NCBI GenBank assembly: GCA_023434855.1
Contig: JAEYSJ010000293.1
Span: 1-20,696, forward strand
Reading direction: 5' to 3'
Source: Bacillota bacterium
GTDB taxonomy: Bacteria; Bacillota_C; Negativicutes; JAEYSJ01
DNA: 20,696 bases
The notes below the pieces were generated by a model. The model worked only from the letters and a program-made list of their open reading frames with translations. It was not told the origin of the DNA and did no database searches. The position numbers and the translations under genes were made by a program. Shown in pieces: positions 5,900-12,972 of the stretch. Numbering within the stretch: position 1 is the first letter of the stretch; each line of letters starts with the position of its first letter.

Positions 5900-7156
5900 A
5901 TGATGAGAAGTATAGTAGTTACTTTGGCAATAGTATTCTTATTGACTATTGCCGGTACTGCCTTTGCTGCCGCTAATCCCTTCGTTGATGTTCCGGTAAA
6001 ACACTGGTCGTATGAGTCAGTCGCAAAATTGGCTAAAGCTGGTATCATCGACGGCTATGGTGATGGAACTTTCCGTGGCGACAAAACCCTGACCCGTTAT
6101 GAAATGGCTACAATTGTAGCGAAAGCTATGGCAAATCAAGATAAAGCTAATGCCGAACAAAAAGCTGAAATTGCCAAATTGGGAACTGAGTTTAGCGATG
6201 AACTGAACAAGCTTGGCGTCCGCGTTAGTGCTCTGGAAAACAAAGTTGGCAATATTAAGTTCACTGGCGAAGTCCGTGCCCGTTATGAATGGACAAAGGA
6301 ACCTAATGATCCAACAAAAAATCCGGCTGAGAAAAATCGTCTTCGTCTGGGGATGAATGCGGATTTAACGGATAATCTTGCCTTTGTGGGCCGTTACCAG
6401 GCAGAATCACTTGTTGACGGTGAAACTGCTGTTAACCAATTAAATCTAGCTTATTTGACTGGTAAAGCCTTTGGTAATGGTTCTTTCACTCTTGGCCGAC
6501 TGCCGGTTTTTCTGGGCAAAGGTCTTATTTATGACGGAGACGGCGCAGATTCTATTCAAGATGGTGTTAGTTTAAGCTTGGGCAATCAAGTTAAATTTAC
6601 CGGCACTGCTTTTAAATGCGGCGGTAATGGCAACCCTTTAGCCGGTACGAATGTTTTAGCAGCTAATATTGATTGGTCGGTTAATAAAGATTTTGATTTG
6701 GCGCTTGTGTATGCAAAGACCAAAGAAGATACGGGCACACCATTAAAAACCTGGGCTGCCGGTTTTGGTTACAATGCTATTCCAAATATCGGCCTTACAT
6801 TTGAGTATGGGAAAAACAGTTCTGATGCCGCTAAAAATGCCAATGGCGGTAACGCTCCTAAAGCCTGGATGGCAAGAGCCAAGTATTTGGGTGCCGATTG
6901 TGATAAGCTGCACAGCTACGGCCTATGGATAGGTTATAGGAAGGCCGACAGTGGGTTCTACAATAATACCACTCTTGACGGTGCCGATCAGGTGCAGGGT
7001 AACTTGCTTGCCAACCAAAAAGGCTTTGAATATGGTTTTGAATATACAATATTAAAAAACGGTATTCTGACTCTCCAATATAACAACTTGAAGAGTAATG
7101 ATAATAATAATATAAACGGTAAAAATTTTATCGGTCAGTTGGTATATTCATTCTAA
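5900..7156 (+). CDS. SLH-domain outer-membrane beta-barrel protein (OmpM-like porin)
   Basis: A 418-aa outer-membrane protein. Residues 1-24 are a signal peptide ending AFA. Residues 25-78 are one SLH domain (NPFVDVPVKHWSYESVAKLA... GYGDGTFRGDKTLTRYEMA), which in Negativicutes binds modified peptidoglycan. A coiled-coil linker (about 80-112, NAEQKAEIAKLGTEFSDELNKLG) leads to a barrel from about residue 115, with alternating amphipathic strands and a terminal aromatic residue (QLVYSF), as BAM substrates have. GGAGG lies seven bases before the start. It follows cooT by 29 bases with no terminator between them, and a strong terminator follows, so it may be read with the nickel operon and could serve as the outer-membrane pore for metal. 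Confidence 0.9.
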   Translation: MMRSIVVTLAIVFLLTIAGTAFAAANPFVDVPVKHWSYESVAKLAKAGIIDGYGDGTFRGDKTLTRYEMATIVAKAMANQDKANAEQKAEIAKLGTEFSDELNKLGVRVSALENKVGNIKFTGEVRARYEWTKEPNDPTKNPAEKNRLRLGMNADLTDNLAFVGRYQAESLVDGETAVNQLNLAYLTGKAFGNGSFTLGRLPVFLGKGLIYDGDGADSIQDGVSLSLGNQVKFTGTAFKCGGNGNPLAGTNVLAANIDWSVNKDFDLALVYAKTKEDTGTPLKTWAAGFGYNAIPNIGLTFEYGKNSSDAAKNANGGNAPKAWMARAKYLGADCDKLHSYGLWIGYRKADSGFYNNTTLDGADQVQGNLLANQKGFEYGFEYTILKNGILTLQYNNLKSNDNNNINGKNFIGQLVYSF

Positions 7157-7282
7157 ATGGCTGTCACTAAAACTTTAAAGGCTGATTCCTTAGTATACAA
7201 ACCGTGGTTTGTTGCTGTTATTTGTCTCAAAGAGAGTTCCCCCAAGCAATTTGGCATTTTAATAAGTGAGGGCCACAAGATT

Positions 7283-7327
7283 AAAGCGCAAGTTTACACC
7301 TAAAATGGTGCAAGCCTGCGCTTTTTT
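7283..7327 (+). terminator. Terminator of the nickel/porin operon
   Basis: AAAGCGCA pairs with TGCGCTTT, with an inner ACACC/GGTGC stem, followed by a run of T. It closes the transcription unit that begins at about 3970. Confidence 0.75.
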
Positions 7328-7612
7328 GCATCAAAATGTTCACCTAGTGGATTGCTATTTTTGAACATTGCTTTTTGGTCAGACTCTTACAATTTGGAAG
7401 GCGCGGAGTTTTTTACGGAAATGAAGCTTAAAGAATGTTGTGCTAGAAAGATATTTGTTGGAATATTATTGTTATAATAAGGTAGGACTGTCCCACTTTA
7501 GTTATGGATTTCTTAAGACAAAATAGTCAAAGAGAAAATTGTCATAAAGGCAGAGTCTTATTAAATAATACTTGGAGATTAAATTTGTCAGAAAAAGCGG
7601 AGGAGATGTATT
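7328..7612 (+). promoter_or_regulatory. Upstream region of the permease pair with extended -10 promoter
   Basis: No gene is visible here. TGTTATAAT at 7470-7478 is an extended -10 element with a weak -35, and would give a leader of about 125 bases. I found no clear Zur or Fur box. Confidence 0.45.
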
Positions 7613-8575
7613 TTGGATGCATTACCAGCATTATATACTACAGTTTCAGAAATCTTAAATTCAGGCGATATCGCTAATTTTAAAATCATATTGCTGAGTA
7701 TTGTGCTTGAAGCTTTGCCATTTGTCCTGCTCAGCGTTATTGTTTCTGCTATCCTGCATAACTTTGTTACTGAAGGTATGATCCATAAACTAATTCCCAG
7801 AAATAAACTATTCAGTATCATACCAGCCACATTACTTGGCATACTATTTCCGGTATGCGATTGCGGGATGGTTCCCATTGTACGCCGTTTAGTTATGAAA
7901 GGTGTTCCCCTCCATACTGCGGTATCGTTTATGTTGGCGGCACCTATCATTAATCCGGTAGTAACGGCAGCCACCGCCTTTGCTTTCAGAAATAACGGCA
8001 ACATGGTCCTATTTCGCTTAGGAACAGCCTTTTTCGTTGCCTGTCTTGCCGGTTGGCTGATAAGCATATTTTTTAAAGGCAATGAACTGAAAATTAACGC
8101 GGCTATTTATCAACACGCTTGTTGTTGCTGCGATCATCATACGGAGGATCACCGGGTAAAGGGATCTACTTTTACCGAGAAGGTAGTCTACACCATCTAC
8201 GATGCCAGTAACGAATTTTTCGAAATGGGTAAGTACTTGTTGATCGGGGCAATGTTGGGTGCTTTTGCCCAGATCATCCTGCCTCGTCCGCTCCTGCTTG
8301 CTGTTGGACAGCATTCTTTTCTATCTATCGTTGTTATGATACTGTTTGCGTTTGGCGTATCGATATGTTCTGCCGCTGATGCCTTCATTGCCGCTTCTTT
8401 CAATACCAGCTTCTTACCAGGTTCGCTTATCGCCTTTATGGTATTCGGGCCAATGCTTGACTTTAAAAATACACTCATGCTGCTGCATGCCTTTCGCATG
8501 CGTTTTGTATTCCTGCTTGTCGCAATTGTAGCGATTTTATGCGGAGGCTCAGCTTATTTGATTAATCTTTTATAA
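7613..8575 (+). CDS. DUF318/UPF0718-family permease
   Basis: A 320-aa membrane protein of the DUF318 (YraQ/YcgR) permease family, with about eight helices. The signature PVCDCGMVPIVRRL (residues 80-92) carries two cysteines in a membrane segment, and the second half has SICSAADAFIAASF. A hydrophilic loop at 165-185 contains HACCCCDHHTEDH, a likely heavy-metal binding stretch. Relatives are proposed to move divalent metals or metal-thiol compounds, but substrates are mostly unproven. The TTG start at 7613 has GGAGGA eight bases upstream. It is followed 12 bases later by its usual partner, the TIGR03943 protein. Confidence 0.85.
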   Translation: MDALPALYTTVSEILNSGDIANFKIILLSIVLEALPFVLLSVIVSAILHNFVTEGMIHKLIPRNKLFSIIPATLLGILFPVCDCGMVPIVRRLVMKGVPLHTAVSFMLAAPIINPVVTAATAFAFRNNGNMVLFRLGTAFFVACLAGWLISIFFKGNELKINAAIYQHACCCCDHHTEDHRVKGSTFTEKVVYTIYDASNEFFEMGKYLLIGAMLGAFAQIILPRPLLLAVGQHSFLSIVVMILFAFGVSICSAADAFIAASFNTSFLPGSLIAFMVFGPMLDFKNTLMLLHAFRMRFVFLLVAIVAILCGGSAYLINLL

Positions 8576-8587
8576 GGGGGTACAAAA

Positions 8588-9376
8588 TTGAAGCACAGAT
8601 CTAAGAACAGGTTTTTGTTTAACTTTAACGCTCTTTTACGGACTGTAATCTTGTTTGGCTTTATGATTCTACTCATATGGCTTATAAAAACGCAACAATT
8701 AAATCTATACATAAATCCAAAATTTACAGGTCTAGTTGAAATTACAGGTTGTCTACTATTTCCCATGTCCGTCGCTCAAGCATTGAATATTCTTCAACCG
8801 GCCTATAGTCTTAGTGACCATCATAATCACAGCCATTCGGGTTTTTGGATGTACATTCCTTTTTTGATTGTACTTGAACTTGCTTTTGCAGTCCCCAGTA
8901 ATACCCTAAATGCTAATCTTGTCAGCGCTAAGGGTCTCAATAGCCAGTTATCTGCTCCTGCTTCCTCCTATGAAATGTCGCGACCATTAGCTCCGAAACT
9001 AAGACAAATGACTTCGATCGACGTCACTGACACCGACTATACCGAAATTATGAGCGAAGTACAGTTTTTCTCCCAAGATTATATCGGTAAGGAAATCGTA
9101 ATGACCGGATTCGTCTTTAGACAGCCGGGAACCACGAATAACCAGTTCTCGCTAGTTCGTTATGTAATAATGTGCTGTACGGCTGACGCTTTGCCTTACG
9201 GCGTTTTGTGCGAAATTAAAGATGCTGCCAAATATGAGGAAGGAAGCTGGCTTTCAATCAGAGGGATTATCCAGAAAACTACCTATGAAGATCAAACGGT
9301 TCCCGTGATAAAGATTACATCCATTAAACAAGTCCAGGAACCGAAAAACCCGTACGTTTTCCCTCCCGGCCAATAA
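8588..9376 (+). CDS. TIGR03943/DUF1980-family partner of the permease
   Basis: A 262-aa protein with two N-terminal membrane helices (about 15-33 and 47-63), a histidine-rich loop DHHNHSHSG (77-85), a third helix (86-103) and an external C-terminal domain with YVIMCCTADALPYGVLC, the conserved cysteine block of the family. This is the YcgQ-type protein that accompanies DUF318 permeases; in Bacillus subtilis the related pair is linked to metal regulation. It probably forms a complex with the permease and binds metal outside the membrane (inference). The TTG start at 8588 has AAGGGGG seven bases upstream. A strong terminator closes the two-gene operon. Confidence 0.83.
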   Translation: MKHRSKNRFLFNFNALLRTVILFGFMILLIWLIKTQQLNLYINPKFTGLVEITGCLLFPMSVAQALNILQPAYSLSDHHNHSHSGFWMYIPFLIVLELAFAVPSNTLNANLVSAKGLNSQLSAPASSYEMSRPLAPKLRQMTSIDVTDTDYTEIMSEVQFFSQDYIGKEIVMTGFVFRQPGTTNNQFSLVRYVIMCCTADALPYGVLCEIKDAAKYEEGSWLSIRGIIQKTTYEDQTVPVIKITSIKQVQEPKNPYVFPPGQ

Positions 9377-9422
9377 AAGGCAAGTTCCTCAGTTAAGAGA
9401 AATACTATTAACTAACTTAATA

Positions 9423-9477
9423 AATAGAGTAGTCCAAGGTCAGTTACGTAAAACTGTCCTTGAGCTACTCTATTTTT
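9423..9477. terminator. Bidirectional terminator between convergent genes
   Basis: AATAGAGTAG pairs with CTACTCTATT, continued inside by CAAGG/CCTTG and CAGTT/AACTG, followed by TTT on the plus strand and by ATTTATT on the minus strand. It serves the permease operon and probably the convergent gene ending at 9480. Confidence 0.85.
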
Positions 9478-9479
9478 GA

Positions 9480-9959
9480 CTATAGTATCAATTTGTTTTT
9501 AGCCTCATCTACGCGATCGGGGCATATATAGCCAATCAATTGATAATCGCTAGCTAATGATTCGTAATTAACGTTTTTTTGCACAAGTTTATTGTGTTGG
9601 TCAAGTGTATCAAAGCGAATTCCTGTTTCATTAACCTCACGAACGATGCCTACCCAAACATTGTTTGATTGGTCAAAGCCAAGAACTATCGATCCAACTT
9701 TGGCGCTTTTAGGTGAAGTCTTAACGCTCCATCCGCTTTGCATAGCCTCTCCGAGCCAAACTTCATCGGGTCCATTCCAGTTCACGCCCGGAGAAGGGGC
9801 AAGTTTATCAAATTCTTTCGCAACGTATCCTTCCGGTGATGCTTCAGCGAAGCCCTTGTACAAAGGGCCATTAGTGCAATCATTTCAGGCAAATGACGTA
9901 GCGGGAGTAAGAACAAATGAAATGATGGCAATTAAAAATACGAAGAATACCTTTTTCAC
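9480..9959 (-). pseudogene. Secreted small protein with one in-frame TGA (nonsense mutation or selenocysteine)
   Basis: The gene has a good promoter (9988-10016) and GGAGG seven bases before a GTG start at 9959. Codons 1-24 encode a clean signal peptide, MKKVFFVFLIAIISF then VLTPATSFA. Codon 25 is TGA (9885-9887), after which the same frame runs on for 134 sense codons, NDCTNGPLYKGFAEASPEGY onward. The mature part loosely follows a CHAP-like order: an early Cys (NDCTNG), then KVGSIVLGF and VWVGIVREVN, but a W stands where CHAP has its His. TGA could be a mutated tryptophan codon (TGG) or selenocysteine in a UxxC motif; a hairpin 17 bases downstream, GCCCTT/AAGGGC, satisfies the loose bacterial SECIS rules. 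Without that readthrough the product is only a signal peptide. Confidence 0.7.
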
Positions 9960-9987
9960 GGAATATCCTCCTCAACAACTAGTGATC

Positions 9988-10016
9988 ATAATAAGTTATA
10001 CTATAACTATAGGCAA
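9988..10016 (-). promoter_or_regulatory. Promoter of the TGA-interrupted gene
   Basis: On the minus strand TTGCCT (10016-10011), a 17-base spacer and TATTAT (9993-9988) form a good sigma-70 promoter just upstream of the gene starting at 9959. Confidence 0.6.
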
Positions 10017-10147
10017 TATAACATATAAAAGCAATACTCCAAAAGTTGCAAAGATAGAATTCTCTTTAAGTGCACCTGGTCGACAGCACTCTTTTGAAGC
10101 TAATAATAACCAAGCTATTTTGTGCTATCTTATGGCAGAAAATATTA

Positions 10148-11074
10148 TCATTTTAACGCTTCTTGCAATGTTTTTAAATTTTGTTCCATTACGTTTATGT
10201 AATCATCGTAGGCGTCAGGCTTTGCTTCACCGGTTACCGCAGGATCAAGTGTAAAAACTTTTGCGCCTGTTTCTTGTGCAATAGTCTCAGCCGCTTTTGC
10301 CGGGTACTGCGGCTCAGCGAATAAAGCCTTTATTTTGGCTTCCTTTATTTTTTCGATAGTATCCTGCATTTCCTTTGGAGATGGCTCCGATCCCGGTTCT
10401 CGTTCAATGACCGCAACGATATTCAGGTTAAATTCCTTGGCAAAGTAGGGGAAGGCTTCGTGAAATGTAATAATATCTCTGTTTTTGGCACTATCCAAAG
10501 AATTATGCATTCTATCTTTTTGTGTTTCGAGTTTTTTTACGTATTCATCAGCATTAGCTCTATATTTTGCTGCATTAACAGTATCTAACGACGAAAGCTG
10601 TTCGGCGATGTTTTTAACTTGCAATATGGAATCAGAAATGCTAACCCATACATGAGGATTTTCCTCGCCGGTTTCATCTTTCAACAAATCGATACCCTTA
10701 CTTGCTTCAACAATTTTAAGATTAGGCTGCTGTTTTATAATTTTATCCAAAAAACTTTCCATTCCCGCTCCGTTAATAACAAAGGCATTCGCTTTCTCCA
10801 GCGTTTTTAAATCTTCCGGTGTCAGTTGATAATCATGGAGGCAACCAGTCTGCGGTTTAGTCATATTGATAACTTCAACACCGGAAACACCTTTGGTGAC
10901 ATTAATGGTGGAAATGTACATTGGATAAAAAGATGTTACAATAGTGAATTTTTCTTTCGATCCCGTATTAGTTGAGTTCGCTTGACTATCAGGAATTTTA
11001 CTTTGTCCACATCCGCTTAAAATAATAGAACCTATTACCACTATGAATAGCATTCTAACAAATTTTGAAAACAT
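10148..11074 (-). CDS. znuA: ZnuA/TroA-like metal-binding lipoprotein of an ABC transporter
   Basis: A 308-aa lipoprotein of the cluster A-1 metal-binding family (ZnuA/TroA/AdcA). The signal peptide ends in the lipobox LSGC (Cys22). The metal ligands expected for the family are seen: His80 (CLHDYQLTPEDL), His141 (NPHVWVS), His205 (FHEAFPYFAKEF) and an acidic residue, probably Asp277 (TLDPA). The His-rich loop typical of many ZnuA proteins is missing, so zinc versus manganese is uncertain. The ATG at 11074 has GGAGG about seven bases upstream; the ATG 42 bases earlier has no site. No ABC ATPase or permease gene is adjacent: it ends into an unrelated gene and its upstream side is divergent from the cobalamin riboswitch, so it is an orphan binding protein here. 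Confidence 0.88.
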   Translation of the reverse strand: MFSKFVRMLFIVVIGSIILSGCGQSKIPDSQANSTNTGSKEKFTIVTSFYPMYISTINVTKGVSGVEVINMTKPQTGCLHDYQLTPEDLKTLEKANAFVINGAGMESFLDKIIKQQPNLKIVEASKGIDLLKDETGEENPHVWVSISDSILQVKNIAEQLSSLDTVNAAKYRANADEYVKKLETQKDRMHNSLDSAKNRDIITFHEAFPYFAKEFNLNIVAVIEREPGSEPSPKEMQDTIEKIKEAKIKALFAEPQYPAKAAETIAQETGAKVFTLDPAVTGEAKPDAYDDYINVMEQNLKTLQEALK

Positions 11075-11192
11075 TATAATTCCTCCGTTGTAAATAGTAA
11101 TAATTTGCATTCGCATTTATATTATACACGAAAAATAAAGTATCTATTACATTATTTACAAATTTTTATCGGTTAGTATATCTCTTTTTAAA

Positions 11193-11221
11193 TTGACGAT
11201 TTTAAAATAATATGCTATGGT
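11193..11221 (+). promoter_or_regulatory. Promoter of the cobalamin-riboswitch operon
   Basis: TTGACG (11193-11198), a 17-base spacer and TATGGT (11216-11221), preceded by TGC as an extended -10. Transcription would start close to 11230, just before the aptamer. Confidence 0.65.
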
Positions 11222-11245
11222 TTATATTGTAAACTTCATAGATTG

Positions 11246-11402
11246 AGACAGGTGCCCTACGGGGCTTAATAGGGAAGTCCGGTCAAATGCCGGCGCGGTC
11301 CCGCCACTGTAATGAGGAGCGAACCCATGTTGTACCACTGAGACGCAAGTCTTGGGAAGGTTTGGGTAAGCGATGATCCAGAGCCAGGAGAACTGCCTGT
11401 CT
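11246..11402 (+). ncRNA. Cobalamin riboswitch
   Basis: All main landmarks of the B12 aptamer occur in order: AGACAGGTGCC at the 5' side of P1, GGGAAGTCCGG, the B12-box-linked GCGGTCCCGCCACTGTAA, GAGCGAACCC, CCACTG, TTGGGAAGG, and AGCCAGGAGAACTGCCTGTCT at the 3' side. AGACAGG (11246-11252) pairs with CCTGTCT (11396-11402). The downstream operon encodes a cobalt transporter, so adenosylcobalamin (or a relative) is expected to shut off cobalt uptake. Confidence 0.97.
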
Positions 11403-11465
11403 AACAGTCACCGTTATACCCACGAGCGATGGGGAGGGGATTTGCGAATGAATACTTCGTAAGCT

Positions 11466-11497
11466 AATCTCTACTCTTTTTGGGGTAGAGATTTTTT
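11466..11497 (+). terminator. Expression-platform terminator of the cobalamin riboswitch
   Basis: AATCTCTAC pairs with GTAGAGATT, followed by TTTT. It lies between the aptamer and the cbiM start, the position expected of a transcription-terminating off-switch. Confidence 0.8.
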
Positions 11498-11536
11498 ATT
11501 TTGTTTACGGTAAATCTAATGAGAAGAGGGACAATG

Positions 11537-12280
11537 ATGAAAAAATACTTAATGTTCGGCTATTTTTTAGCCGTTGGTCTTTTCGTACCGGCAGTAGGAA
11601 ACGCTATGCATATCATGGAAGGGTTTTTGCCCAAAGAACACGCTTTGGCCTGGTTTATAGTTGTATTACCTGTTTTATTAATTGGTTCTAAAAGCATTAG
11701 AGAAATTGTAACACGCCATCCTGAACGTAAAATGCTGTTAGGATTGGCCGGAGCATTCATTTTTGTATTATCGGCCCTAAAAATCCCTTCAGTCACCGGT
11801 TCAAGCTCGCATCCGACAGGAGTTGGTTTGAGCGCTGTATTATTTGGACCAGCAGTGTCCTCTGTTTTGAGTGGTATCGTCCTTGTGTTTCAAGCGTTGT
11901 TACTAGCACATGGCGGAATAACCACTTGGGGAGCGAATACTTTCTCTATGGGAATTGCCGGTTCTTTTGTAGCGTGGACATTGTTTAAAATCGCCAGAAT
12001 GATGGGATTATCGGAAAAGATCGCTATATTTTTAGCAGCAACTTTTGGCGACTGGGCTACATACATGGTTACTGCCGGCCAATTGGCGTTGGCGTTTCCT
12101 GATTCAGTTGGTGGTTTCTGGGGTGCTTACACCAAATTTCTTGGAGTATTTGCCGTTACCCAATTACCCTTGGCGGTGTGCGAAGGACTGCTGAGTGTAG
12201 TAGTTTATAACGCATTGGCGCATTATGGCGAGCAAGGTTTGATAAGTCTATGGTGGAAAAATGAGGAGGAAAAGGCATAA
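11537..12280 (+). CDS. cbiM: CbiM, cobalt-binding membrane component of ECF transporter
   Basis: A 247-aa CbiM that, unlike the one at 4165, carries a cleavable N-terminal segment (about residues 1-22, ending GNA) before MHIMEGFLP. Cleavage exposes the Met-His that the family uses in metal binding. [37 protein letters not shown] and [19 protein letters not shown] are diagnostic of cobalt CbiM. The ATG at 11537 has AGAGGG six bases upstream; the ATG three bases before is also possible. It is controlled by the cobalamin riboswitch and overlaps cbiN by one base. Function: S component for Co2+ uptake feeding cobalamin synthesis. Confidence 0.95.
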   Translation: MKKYLMFGYFLAVGLFVPAVGNAMHIMEGFLPKEHALAWFIVVLPVLLIGSKSIREIVTRHPERKMLLGLAGAFIFVLSALKIPSVTGSSSHPTGVGLSAVLFGPAVSSVLSGIVLVFQALLLAHGGITTWGANTFSMGIAGSFVAWTLFKIARMMGLSEKIAIFLAATFGDWATYMVTAGQLALAFPDSVGGFWGAYTKFLGVFAVTQLPLAVCEGLLSVVVYNALAHYGEQGLISLWWKNEEEKA

Positions 12281-12606
12281 TGAAAAAGCAAAATATTATT
12301 CTGTTAACACTAGTAGTTTTACTGGCTGCAATTCCTCTCTGTCTGCAAAAAGACGCTGATTTTGGCGGCTCTGACGATAAAGCCAAAGAAATGATTAGTG
12401 AGGTCAATCCTGATTACCAACCATGGTTTGCAAGTTTATGGGAACCGCCATCAAGTGAAGTTGAGAGTTTTCTATTTGCTTTGCAGGCAGGGCTGGGAGC
12501 CGGATTTATAGGCTACTATTTCGGATATCTAAGAGGGCGAAAATCACAGGAAAATATTAATGATAGTGACAAAGGACACGTTACTGCTCAAAGTATTGGG
12601 TATTGA
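12280..12606 (+). CDS. cbiN: CbiN, small membrane subunit of the cobalt transporter
   Basis: A 108-aa protein with an N-terminal helix (about residues 5-22), an external loop with the conserved FGGSDDKAKEMI and NPDYQPWFASLWEPPSSEVESFLFALQAGLGAGFIGYYFGYLRG blocks, and a second helix (about 67-84). This is typical CbiN. Its ATG overlaps the cbiM stop (TAATGA), so the two are translationally coupled. CbiN assists metal insertion into CbiM. The C-terminal tail of about 20 polar residues is a little longer than usual. No cbiQ or cbiO follows; a terminator does. Confidence 0.93.
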   Translation: MKKQNIILLTLVVLLAAIPLCLQKDADFGGSDDKAKEMISEVNPDYQPWFASLWEPPSSEVESFLFALQAGLGAGFIGYYFGYLRGRKSQENINDSDKGHVTAQSIGY

Positions 12607-12692
12607 TTAAATTAAGTCACTACAGTAGCTTTATATATCGAATAGACATTGCATAGGAAAATGTTTTATGTGGGTGTCGTACATCAAATTGC

Positions 12693-12729
12693 AAAAATAA
12701 ATCCCGACAAATAATCGGGATTTATTTTT
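12693..12729 (+). terminator. Terminator after cbiMN
   Basis: A perfect 15-bp stem with arms at 12693-12707 and 12715-12729 (TCGGGATTTATTTTT on the 3' side) and a seven-base loop. The T-rich 3' arm makes it an efficient intrinsic terminator, and the A-rich 5' arm lets it work in both directions. Confidence 0.88.
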
Positions 12730-12972
12730 GTATACCGGATTAAAGGTCTTTATATATTGTAATTTTTTCGAGTAAACTTGGTTTTCTAATAACCTACTAT
12801 GTACTAACCCGATTTGGGGACTGAAAAAAATAAAATCTTTGTCATGAATATTCAATAAACAACATATATTTTAGGTTTTGTTTTTGTACAACTCACCAAT
12901 ATTTGAGCTTCCTCATAGTTTAAATTAGCTGCAACTAACATTGAAATTAATGCAGCTAAGGAGTGGTCAAAT
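12730..12972 (+). promoter_or_regulatory. mntH leader region with hairpin abutting the ribosome binding site
   Basis: No gene or riboswitch is visible between the cbiMN terminator and mntH. TTAGCTGCA (12925-12933) is the perfect inverse of TGCAGCTAA (12951-12959), whose last two bases are the first two of the AAGGAG ribosome binding site (12958-12963). Such a hairpin could hinder translation. A promoter could not be placed with confidence. Confidence 0.4.

Noticed and set aside
9592..10254. 220-codon plus-strand open frame
   Set aside because: It runs opposite the TGA-interrupted gene, its promoter and the end of znuA. No start site and no domain.
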